A stretch of DNA of 64,000 nt, from assembly GCF_000369525.1 (NCBI RefSeq), contig NZ_KB850070.1, forward strand, positions 271,568-335,567, in the 5' to 3' direction. This DNA is from Acinetobacter higginsii. Its GTDB lineage: Bacteria; Pseudomonadota; Gammaproteobacteria; Pseudomonadales; Moraxellaceae. Numbering within the stretch: the stretch's first letter is position 1; every line of letters starts with the position of its first letter. The notes below the pieces were generated by a model. That model saw only the letters and a program-made list of their open reading frames with translations, made no database searches and had not been told where the DNA came from. This document shows positions 58,274 through 64,000 of this stretch, in pieces. The translations under genes were made by a program, and so were the position numbers.

Positions 58274-58678
58274 TTAAAGCTTGATCGGATGATATTCACC
58301 AGCAATCGCAGCTTTTAAAAAGTTTTGAAAGGTTGGGCATTGCATATGATTTTCTGCGGGACATACCGCAGCATGTCTCAGTCCTTGGCTGATAAAGTGC
58401 AAACGTCGGGTCATTTGTTCCAGTTGCTCTGCTTTCTCATTGAGCATGGCTCGGTCCAATTCGGGCTGACCACCCTCCCCAAACATATGCGCAATTTCAT
58501 TGAGGGAAAAACCTGCCGCCCGCCCCAAAGCAATCAATGCCAATTGATCCAAGACATGCTTGCCATATTGTCGGCGTAAGCCATGACGGCCTATTGATCT
58601 AATTAAGCCCTTTTCCTCATAAAAGCGTAAGGTTGAGGTGCTCACATTGGCCCGTTTAGCAACTTCTCCAATATCCAT
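58274..58678 (-). CDS. MerR-family regulator
   Basis: 134 aa. N-terminal winged HTH (MDIGEVAKRANVSTSTLRFYEEKGLI), dimer helix (about 75-110), and a C-terminal Cys pair in HAAVCPAENHMQCPTFQNFL that may sense a ligand, metal or oxidant. Divergent from the DUF2938/flavodoxin/DUF2798 operon with an 81-bp shared region that holds a MerR-type promoter. The inducer is unknown. Confidence 0.85.
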   Translation of the reverse strand: MDIGEVAKRANVSTSTLRFYEEKGLIRSIGRHGLRRQYGKHVLDQLALIALGRAAGFSLNEIAHMFGEGGQPELDRAMLNEKAEQLEQMTRRLHFISQGLRHAAVCPAENHMQCPTFQNFLKAAIAGEYHPIKL

Positions 58679-58687
58679 AAATCCCCC

Positions 58688-58718
58688 TTGACTTCAAGTT
58701 GACTTGAACTTGCATACT
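58688..58718 (+). promoter_or_regulatory. MerR-type promoter and operator
   Basis: -35 TTGACT (58688-58693) and -10 CATACT (58713-58718) with a 19-bp spacer, the overlong spacing MerR regulators correct by bending DNA. The spacer holds the inverted repeat ACTTCAAGT-TG-ACTTGAACT (one mismatch). It points to the DUF2938 gene. Confidence 0.75.
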
Positions 58719-58759
58719 CTCTTTATCGCGTTTTATGCAAAAAAGATCAAGGTGAAAAA

Positions 58760-59251
58760 ATGGATACTGCTGAACTGTTATTTCAAATTCTGGGTTTAGG
58801 TGTTGGCGCCACGCTGATCATGGATCTGTGGCTATTGCTGTTAAAAAAACTCAATCAGCCCATCTTAAATTTTGCTTTGCTGGGTCGTTGGGTGGGCTGG
58901 ATGTTTCGGGGCAAGTTCATCCATGCATCGATTGCGCAAAGTCCTGCTATTCAAAGGGAATATGCCTTGGGTTGGCTGGCACATTACAGTGTCGGCATTC
59001 TCTTTGCATTCAGCTTTGTCCTGATTGTAGGCGAAGCATGGTTACGACACCCTCAATTTAGCGCTGCTTTTATTTTCGGGGTGATTACAGTGCTCATTCC
59101 CTTTTTCGTCATGCAACCGGCTATGGGGGCAGGCATTGCTTCAACGAAAACAGCACAGCCTTTGCAAAACTGCCTACGAAGTCTGATGAATCACACTATT
59201 TTCGGCTGCGGTTTATATCTCAGCGCTCAACTGCTTGCATTATTTCACTGA
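58760..59251 (+). CDS. DUF2938 membrane protein
   Basis: 163 aa with about four helices (LFQILGLGVGATLIMDLWLLLL; GWLAHYSVGILFAFSFVLIVG; AFIFGVITVLIPFFVMQPAMGAG; a final C-terminal helix). The DUF2938 pattern GWLAHYSVG and FFVMQPAMGAG is clear. Function unknown. First gene of a three-gene operon under the divergent MerR regulator. Confidence 0.82.
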   Translation: MDTAELLFQILGLGVGATLIMDLWLLLLKKLNQPILNFALLGRWVGWMFRGKFIHASIAQSPAIQREYALGWLAHYSVGILFAFSFVLIVGEAWLRHPQFSAAFIFGVITVLIPFFVMQPAMGAGIASTKTAQPLQNCLRSLMNHTIFGCGLYLSAQLLALFH

Positions 59252-59262
59252 GGGATCAAACC

Positions 59263-59838
59263 ATGAAGTCCATTGCCATTGTTTATCATAGCCGTCAGGG
59301 CCATACCCAATTTATTGCCCAACAGATTCAACTTGGTGCCGCACAAGCTGCTCAGCTTAAAATTGATTTATTCACCGCTGAACAGTTAATACCGCAACCC
59401 GAGTTACTCTGTCACTATGATGGACTGATTTGGGGCTCACCAACCTATTTGGGTGGTGTCTCAAGCACATTGAAACAGTTGATGGATGCCACAGGGTCTT
59501 TATGGAAAAAACAAGCATTTAAAGGAAAGTTAGCTGCAGGATTTACCGTTTCCACACTACCCGCAGGCGATAAGCAATCTACACTGATTTCACTTTTCAC
59601 CTTTGCGATGCAACACGGTATGATATGGGTCGGTAATCCAATTTTACCTGAGCAACATCAAGGTGTTCCTTATACGCAAGCGGCCAATCGTCTCGGGTCA
59701 TGGTCTGGCCTTATGGCACAAGCTGAACATGCCAGTGCGGCAGATGCTTTTGATGTTGGCGATATCAAAACCGCTCAGTTGTTTGGACAAAATTTTGCAT
59801 TGAGCTTAAGTGCATATCAAGGAGTGATGATCACGTGA
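59263..59838 (+). CDS. Flavodoxin-family NAD(P)H-dependent oxidoreductase
   Basis: 191 aa. FMN-phosphate loop near the N-terminus (IVYHSRQGHTQFIAQQI), then GLIWGSPTYLGGVSSTLKQLMD and the loop GDKQSTLISLFTFAMQHGMIWVGN. This is the WrbA-like arrangement, so reduction of quinones is likely. It starts 11 bp after the DUF2938 gene. Confidence 0.85.
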   Translation: MKSIAIVYHSRQGHTQFIAQQIQLGAAQAAQLKIDLFTAEQLIPQPELLCHYDGLIWGSPTYLGGVSSTLKQLMDATGSLWKKQAFKGKLAAGFTVSTLPAGDKQSTLISLFTFAMQHGMIWVGNPILPEQHQGVPYTQAANRLGSWSGLMAQAEHASAADAFDVGDIKTAQLFGQNFALSLSAYQGVMIT

Positions 59839-60053
59839 AAGCAGCAAGTCTTTTATTTCCATTGATTTTATCCTGCATGATGTCTTTTTTAATCTCTGGC
59901 ATCACCACATTAAAGGCAGTCGGTTTTATCGATCATTTCTTTGCGATGTGGATGTCTGCATGGATCGTGGCGTGGATGTTTGCCTTTCCTAGCGTATTGG
60001 TCTGCGCGCCAATTGCACAAAGGTTGGTTGGCTGGATTCTAAAGAAACGCTAA
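59835..60053 (+). CDS. DUF2798 small membrane protein
   Basis: 72 aa with two hydrophobic helices (LLFPLILSCMMSFLISGITTL and MWMSAWIVAWMFAFPSVLVCAP), the DUF2798 layout. The GTG start overlaps the preceding stop by 4 bp (GTGA), so it is translationally coupled to the flavodoxin gene. Function unknown. Confidence 0.8.
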   Translation: MKAASLLFPLILSCMMSFLISGITTLKAVGFIDHFFAMWMSAWIVAWMFAFPSVLVCAPIAQRLVGWILKKR

Positions 60054-60062
60054 TTTACACTT

Positions 60063-60080
60063 TGTAAGTAAAAGCCTACA
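60063..60080 (+). promoter_or_regulatory. GacA upstream activating sequence
   Basis: TGTAAG-N6-CCTACA matches the GacA site TGTAAG-N6-CTTACA at 11 of 12 positions. Its centre is about 66 bp upstream of the predicted start of the small RNA below, the usual distance for Gac-controlled rsm genes. Confidence 0.8.
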
Positions 60081-60137
60081 GTGACTGTGGTGATTGGCGA
60101 ATATACCGAATGAGATAGATTCACTAATATATCAAGC

Positions 60138-60257
60138 ATAGAGAGACAGGATGTCTCATTCAGAATAATAACAAGCACAGGATGTGGTCGTTGACAGGAG
60201 TTGGCGGCAAGAAACCAAATATGAGAAAGCCTCGACAGGATGTCGGGGCTTTCTTAT
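60138..60257 (+). ncRNA. Candidate CsrA/RsmA-sequestering small RNA (RsmX/Y/Z-like)
   Basis: About 120 nt, no open frame with coding character. Four hairpins expose GGA: GAGACA-GGA-TGTCTC (60143-60157), CACA-GGA-TGTG (60176-60186), GTTGAC-AGGA-GTTGGC (60190-60205, wobble pairs) and the terminator stem AAGCCTCGACA-GGA-TGTCGGGGCTT (60227-60251). Three carry the CsrA core ACAGGATGT. A TAATAT -10 lies at 60125-60130 and a GacA site at 60063-60080. Known rsm RNAs of this class are 100-140 nt with 3-7 GGA motifs, induced by phosphorylated GacA, and titrate CsrA. The 5' end is an estimate. Confidence 0.8.
60227..60257 (+). terminator. Terminator of the small RNA, copy A
   Basis: Eleven-bp stem AAGCCTCGACA / TGTCGGGGCTT (one G-U pair) closing a GGA triloop, then a T-rich tail. 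Confidence 0.88.
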
Positions 60258-60368
60258 TCGGCTTAATATCTAAAATTAAACGATTTACTCCTATAGATTA
60301 CATTGACTCCCATCAGCTTGCTCCCTACCATCCGCATGTTTTATAGATGACGGTCAAATTTTTCTACG

Positions 60369-60932
60369 ATGATAATTTACAAAAAATTTTCTTTTTCTCG
60401 CTTTCACATTACTTTTGCCAAATTGAGTCTCATTTTTTTAAGTACTTACTTCACTGTCGCGTGTACGACAACCAAGGCACCTACGGTAAATCACTCCCAG
60501 AAATTGTCTTCTGGTATTCAAAATGCTTTTTCAGTAGCACCAACAACTGCAAATCGGGTTGCTCCCATCATTCTGCAAACTGCTGAGCGTCACAATATTT
60601 CACCACATTTATTAGCCGCGCTGATTCGTCAAGAGTCTAGCTATAGAACCCGTGCACGATCTTCTGCAGATGCAGTGGGCTTAACCCAAGTACGCCCAAA
60701 ATTTTGGCAACAGTTCTGCCCTGGTGATTTATATGATGAACACGTCAATATCAATTGTGGTGCTTATATCTTAGCGAACTACTATCAATCGACAGGCGAT
60801 TGGTCAAAAGCCCTCGGCTATTACAATGTTGGCCCTACAGGTTACAGACGAAGTCCCTATATGCGTCAGCAAGCCGAACGCTATGCCAGCTCAGTCAAAC
60901 GCCATGAACAAAGTTTAAAAGAAGCTCTTTAA
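60369..60932 (+). CDS. Lytic transglycosylase lipoprotein, copy A
   Basis: 187 aa. A lengthy signal ends in the lipobox TVAC (Cys32), then a linker and an SLT domain: LLAALIRQESSYRTRARSSADAVGLTQVRP with catalytic Glu89, and GYYNVGPTGYRRS near the end. Two conserved cysteines (FCPGDLYDEHVNINCG) may form a disulfide. It cleaves peptidoglycan to anhydro-muropeptides from the outer membrane. A TTGACT about 60 bases upstream, shared with copy B, may be its own -35. Confidence 0.85.
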   Translation: MIIYKKFSFSRFHITFAKLSLIFLSTYFTVACTTTKAPTVNHSQKLSSGIQNAFSVAPTTANRVAPIILQTAERHNISPHLLAALIRQESSYRTRARSSADAVGLTQVRPKFWQQFCPGDLYDEHVNINCGAYILANYYQSTGDWSKALGYYNVGPTGYRRSPYMRQQAERYASSVKRHEQSLKEAL

Positions 60933-60997
60933 AACCTAAAACAACTGCGGTGATTGCCGAATGTACCTAATGAGCTAGATTCACTAATCTATAACTC

Positions 60998-61118
60998 ATA
61001 GAGAGACAGGATATCCCATTCAAACAAACAAAAAATACAGAATGTAGTCATTTACAGAAGCTGGCAGCAGGAAACCAAATATGAAAAAGCTTCGACAGGA
61101 TGTCGGGGCTTTTTTTAT
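60998..61118 (+). ncRNA. Diverged copy of the Rsm-like small RNA
   Basis: Ungapped homologue of 60138-60257. The first GGA remains but its stem is damaged (GAGACA-GGA-TATCCC). The second and third loops changed GGA to GAA, although the second stem is kept by paired changes (CACA/TGTG to TACA/TGTA). The terminator hairpin with GGA is intact. No GacA site precedes it. It may be a decaying copy or an RNA with altered binding. Confidence 0.45.
61085..61118 (+). terminator. Terminator of the diverged small RNA copy
   Basis: Stem AAAGCTTCGACA / TGTCGGGGCTTT (G-U pairs) with GGA loop, followed by a longer T-run than in copy A. Confidence 0.85.
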
Positions 61119-61253
61119 GGTCCCCTCTGATCCATTCATTACCGTAAAATAACTACTATTGACTCCCCTAAACTGAGTGCATACCATCCTTATACTTCTG
61201 TTTGGTATCGGGTTCTGGTTTTGCACATCACATCGACTTCTTCTGATCAACAT

Positions 61254-61796
61254 ATGGCTTTTAAACCATTTGCCTCAATCATTTTAAAGATCAGCCTTGT
61301 TGTGCTTGCAATCAGTTTATCTGCATGTAGCAGTTTAAGCGGGTCCTTTGCCAATCGCTCAAATCAACTTTCCTCAGGTTTGCAAAATGCCTATTCCGTT
61401 TCTCCGACTACAGCCAATCGCTTATCGCCGATGATCATTCAAAGTGCTGAACGTTATGATGTATCCCCGACTTTACTTGCCGCGCTCATTCGCCAAGAAT
61501 CGAATTACAACAGCTCAGCACGCTCGCCAACAGGGGCAATCGGTTTAACCCAGATTATTTCCAGCCATTGGCGGCAGTCTTGCCCTGGTAATCTCTATGA
61601 TGAGAATGTCAATATTAACTGTGGTGCACATGTGCTCTCGACCTACTATCGATCTGCTGGCAGTTGGTCTAAAGCGGTCGCCTATTACAATGTTGGGCCA
61701 ACAGGCTACGAACGCAGTTTCTGGACACGGCATAAAGCCAAGAAATATGCTCGTTCGGTCAAACGCCACGAAAAAACCTTAAAAAAAGCGCTTTAA
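61254..61796 (+). CDS. Lytic transglycosylase lipoprotein, copy B
   Basis: 180 aa, paralogue of the gene at 60369. Cleaner lipoprotein signal MAFKPFASIILKISLVVLAI with lipobox LSAC (Cys25), then the SLT domain with Glu82 in LLAALIRQESNYNSSARSPTGAIGLTQI, SCPGNLYDENVNINCGAH (the same Cys pair) and AYYNVGPTGYERS. The ATG at 61254 is chosen because the upstream in-frame TTG would spoil the signal. The last gene of the duplicated block. Confidence 0.86.
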   Translation: MAFKPFASIILKISLVVLAISLSACSSLSGSFANRSNQLSSGLQNAYSVSPTTANRLSPMIIQSAERYDVSPTLLAALIRQESNYNSSARSPTGAIGLTQIISSHWRQSCPGNLYDENVNINCGAHVLSTYYRSAGSWSKAVAYYNVGPTGYERSFWTRHKAKKYARSVKRHEKTLKKAL

Positions 61797-61802
61797 AATC
61801 AA

Positions 61803-61835
61803 TAAAAAACCATGCCTCAAGCATGGTTTTTTTAT
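61803..61835 (+). terminator. Terminator between transglycosylase copy B and cysK
   Basis: Stem AAACCATGC / GCATGGTTT with a 5-nt loop and A- and T-runs on both sides. Confidence 0.85.
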
Positions 61836-61851
61836 GGGCTGAATCACGAAA

Positions 61852-62853
61852 TTACGCTTCGTCAAACAAGCCTTCAAATAAGACTGAAGATAAATAACGT
61901 TCACCGCTATCCGGTAAAATCACCACAATGGTTTTGCCTGCATTTTCAGGACGTTCAGCAATTTGCGCTGCTGCCGCTAATGCTGCACCACTTGAAATAC
62001 CGACTAAAATCCCTTCTTGAGTTGCGCACTTTCTTGCCCACTCAATTGCATCTGCGCTATTCACTGGCAGCACTTCATCAACTAGATCCAAGTCTAAGTT
62101 CTTAGGAATAAAATTCGCACCAATCCCTTGAATTTTGTGTGGCGCAGGTGTGATGCTTTCACCACGTTTAGTTTGCGTGATGATTGGTGATTCTGCAGGT
62201 TCAACTGCAACTGAATACAATGGTTTATTTTGAACTTGCTCAAAATAACGTGAAATTCCCGTAATGGTACCACCTGTACCTACACCAGCAACCAAGATAT
62301 CCACTTGACCATTGGTTGCCTGCCAAATTTCAGGGCCAGTGGTGTCTGTATGAATTTGTGGATTGGCTGGATTTTCAAATTGTTGCGGCAAGAAATATAG
62401 TTCTGGATTTTCAGTGGCTAAACGAACAGCCTCATCTACCGCACCTTTCATACCTTTGGCTGGGTCAGTCAGAACCAGATTCGCGCCTAAAGCTTTTAGT
62501 ACTTTTCTACGCTCTAAACTCATACTGGCAGGCATGGTTAAAGTAATTGGATAACCTTTTGCTGCTGCGACAAATGCCAAAGCAATCCCTGTATTGCCAC
62601 TGGTTGGCTCAACAATATGCATACCTGTTTTAAGTACACCACGTTTTTCCGCATCTGCAATCAACGCTGCACCAATACGACATTTCACTGAAAATGCAGG
62701 GTTCCGGCTTTCTACTTTTGCCAGTACCGTTGCACCGGTTTTGATGAGGCGATTGATCCGAACTAAAGGTGTGTTACCAATGGCTTCAGCATTATTTGAA
62801 TAAACTGCGATACCTAGATTGGCAGGTGTTGGAAATTGCTGATCGGTTGACAT
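61852..62853 (-). CDS. cysK: Cysteine synthase A
   Basis: PLP enzyme making cysteine from O-acetylserine and sulfide. 333 aa. PLP lysine Lys57 in [15 protein letters not shown], the [10 protein letters not shown] substrate loop, the phosphate-binding GTGGTITG and the C-terminal [11 protein letters not shown]. An AAGGAAA Shine-Dalgarno supports the start. Confidence 0.94.
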   Translation of the reverse strand: MSTDQQFPTPANLGIAVYSNNAEAIGNTPLVRINRLIKTGATVLAKVESRNPAFSVKCRIGAALIADAEKRGVLKTGMHIVEPTSGNTGIALAFVAAAKGYPITLTMPASMSLERRKVLKALGANLVLTDPAKGMKGAVDEAVRLATENPELYFLPQQFENPANPQIHTDTTGPEIWQATNGQVDILVAGVGTGGTITGISRYFEQVQNKPLYSVAVEPAESPIITQTKRGESITPAPHKIQGIGANFIPKNLDLDLVDEVLPVNSADAIEWARKCATQEGILVGISSGAALAAAAQIAERPENAGKTIVVILPDSGERYLSSVLFEGLFDEA

Positions 62854-63043
62854 GTTATTTCCTTATTAGATTTGGAATGATTCTTAATCATTATAGGCGT
62901 GTGAATCTAAGAGGAAAGTAGAAAACGTTAAGATTTATGAAAAGTTATAACTTAGCAAGATGAAATACCAAGCTATTCTTATCTTTATACGGTCTTTAAA
63001 TTAAAATAATTTTATTCAATATTAATACGCTATACAGTGGTTA

Positions 63044-63586
63044 CTACCAAAGCTCACCCTCTCGCCAATCAGCGCAAATAGCATCATCAGCTGTATGATG
63101 TGATAGCAATTCTTTCGGCTTAACACTCAATGGATACAGCAGAATTTCATGTTCATCTGTCAGATAAGCAGAGCTATTTTGTTTGATATATAAATCCCCC
63201 GACCAAGAAATCCAGCCAAGTTTTTTATAAAATGCATCATCTTCGGGCTGGAGTGCAGCAAGTTCATAACCCAAAGTAGTTAAAGCATCGATTAAATATT
63301 TTAATAACTGTGATGCTAGCCCCTTCCCCCGCATCATTTGATCAGTCGTCACATATTCAATATAGGCAGTTTTTACACTGATATTGTCATTAACAATGAA
63401 CATTCGATCCGTCCATAGAGCGTGCGATACAATCTTTTCATCCAATATACAGATTAAATGAGAAGCTGTTTGCATGAAGGCATGCTGACTCCAAGGATCT
63501 TCATCAAAAGCTGTAAAACATAACTCAGCAATCTGTTGTCGCTGTAGTCTATCCAAATCTTGAGCGGCGATAATTTTAAACTGCAT
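63044..63586 (-). CDS. GNAT-family acetyltransferase
   Basis: 180 aa. The GNAT core has IEYVTTDQMMRGKGLASQLLKYLIDAL, containing the acetyl-CoA loop (R/Q-x-x-G-x-G/A pattern in RGKGLAS) and YKKLGWISW near the end. Acceptor unknown; some relatives acetylate aminoglycosides, but nothing here supports that specifically. AT-rich flanks. Confidence 0.78.
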   Translation of the reverse strand: MQFKIIAAQDLDRLQRQQIAELCFTAFDEDPWSQHAFMQTASHLICILDEKIVSHALWTDRMFIVNDNISVKTAYIEYVTTDQMMRGKGLASQLLKYLIDALTTLGYELAALQPEDDAFYKKLGWISWSGDLYIKQNSSAYLTDEHEILLYPLSVKPKELLSHHTADDAICADWREGELW

Positions 63587-63697
63587 GGACTGATGCTCGA
63601 TTCAAATTGTTTATATCTTAAGCAAGAGATGGAGGAGTATGAAGACTTTTTAGTCAAATCTAATTAAAATAAGTTGAGATATAAAATTTCAGCCAAT

Positions 63698-63736
63698 AAA
63701 AAACACCCCCAACGGTTGGTTGGGGGTGTTCTAGAT
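63698..63736 (-). terminator. rRNA operon terminator
   Basis: Perfect 12-bp stem AACACCCCCAAC / GTTGGGGGTGTT with a 5-nt loop, then a T-run on the minus strand, just downstream of the 5S gene. Confidence 0.92.
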
Positions 63737-63742
63737 TTAAAA

Positions 63743-63856
63743 GCTGGCGATGACTTACTCTCACATGGCAAGTGCCACACTACCATCAGCGCTAAGAGGT
63801 TTCACTTCTGAGTTCGGGAAGGGATCAGGTGGTTCACTCTTGCTATTGTCGCCAGC
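63743..63856 (-). rRNA. rrf: 5S ribosomal RNA
   Basis: 114 nt reading GCTGGCGACAATAGCAAGAG at the 5' end on the minus strand. The terminal stem (GCTGGCGA with its complement TCGCCAGC), the conserved CCCGAACTCAGAAGTGAAAC and the GATGGTAGTGTGG segment are diagnostic of 5S rRNA. A leftward rRNA operon must continue beyond the window; 63857-64000 is the 23S-5S spacer, with no 23S end visible. Confidence 0.96.
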
Positions 63857-64000
63857 AAACTGTTTTGGTTTTGGGTGGTCTTACATTTTTTGCCACTTAG
63901 TACCGAAAGAGTTATTAACGGATTAGATAATTGGTCTGTATTGTAACTAGTTTATTCACTAAATCAAGTTATGTATTGAATTTATCTTGAATACAACAAC

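Larger units (their letters stand above)
60069..60932 (+). repeat. Tandem duplication, copy A (small RNA plus lytic transglycosylase)
   Basis: Unit of about 860 bp. Its non-coding front aligns without gaps to copy B at an offset of 860 bp: over 60111-60250 I count 116 identical of 140 positions. The protein-coding part is also paralogous. Confidence 0.9.
60929..61796 (+). repeat. Tandem duplication, copy B
   Basis: Second copy of the unit at 60069-60932. The left edge replaces the first half of the GacA site with the end of the copy A gene; the right edge is the stop of the second transglycosylase gene. Confidence 0.88.

Noticed and set aside
60921..60942. A GacA site upstream of the second small-RNA copy
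   Set aside because: Only a poor right half (CCTAAA) remains; the left half is replaced by the end of the coding gene.

Overview
The window reads as chromosomal DNA of an Acinetobacter species (Moraxellaceae). Evidence is the gene content and order: gacA-pilS-pilR, pepA-holC, nrdR-ribD, glnK-amtB, ubiK-comM, paired TorF-type porins, an OprD-family porin next to ppa, lptF/lptG, creBCD, and moderately low G+C with AT-rich spacers. I cannot assign a species. I see no prophage, insertion sequence, CRISPR array or tRNA. Almost every gap is explained by a terminator or promoter, so this is mostly core genome with a few accessory spots.

Layout. 1-2.4 kb: hom (5'-truncated by the window edge) and thrC, the end of threonine synthesis. 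2.4-5 kb: two uncharacterised proteins and the endopeptidase PbpG. 5.2-9 kb: gacA, pilS, pilR. 9-14 kb (leftward): S41 protease, gpmI, lptG, lptF. 14-16.7 kb: pepA, holC and a coiled-coil protein. 16.7-23.7 kb (leftward): ribE, glpF, an orphan adenine methyltransferase coupled to ribD, nrdR, amtB, glnK. 23.8-30.5 kb: ubiK, an uninterrupted comM, two TorF-type porins flanking a TSUP transporter, and an OprD-type porin. 30.6-40.8 kb: ppa, MAPEG protein, fadD, parC, a TRIC-type channel, YchJ, a TerC/CBS/CorC protein and a LOG-family hydrolase. 40.8-51 kb: a phytase-like lipoprotein, an MdtD-like exporter, a membrane protein of unknown function, GH25 muramidase, dinB and creBCD. 51-58 kb: RidA, DUF2726, YgiQ radical SAM, an MFS transporter and a second phytase-like lipoprotein. 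58-60 kb: a MerR regulator divergent from a DUF2938/flavodoxin/DUF2798 operon. 60-61.8 kb: a tandem duplication of a non-coding RNA-like block plus a lytic transglycosylase gene. 61.8-64 kb: cysK, a GNAT protein, and the 5S end of a leftward rRNA operon.

Regulation is the most interesting part. (1) At 60138-60257 there is a strong candidate for a CsrA/RsmA-sequestering small RNA (RsmX/Y/Z-like). It has four hairpins presenting GGA, three carrying the exact CsrA core ACAGGATGT, the last being the terminator. It is preceded at the right distance by an 11/12 match to the GacA upstream activating sequence, and gacA itself lies in this window. A diverged copy follows 860 bp downstream; it has lost the left half of that site and two loop GGAs but keeps one stem by paired changes. 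(2) Both phytase-like lipoprotein genes are preceded by 11-bp-phased arrays resembling Pho boxes, each ending 10 bp before a -10 element. (3) Perfect sigma-54 -24/-12 elements precede both TorF-type porin genes (identical 17-mers) and amtB. (4) A perfect cre-tag (TTCAC-N6-TTCAC) precedes creD, inside the end of creC. (5) A MerR-type promoter with a 19-bp spacer drives the DUF2938/flavodoxin operon.

All calls are from reading the sequence and remembered family features; no database search was run.
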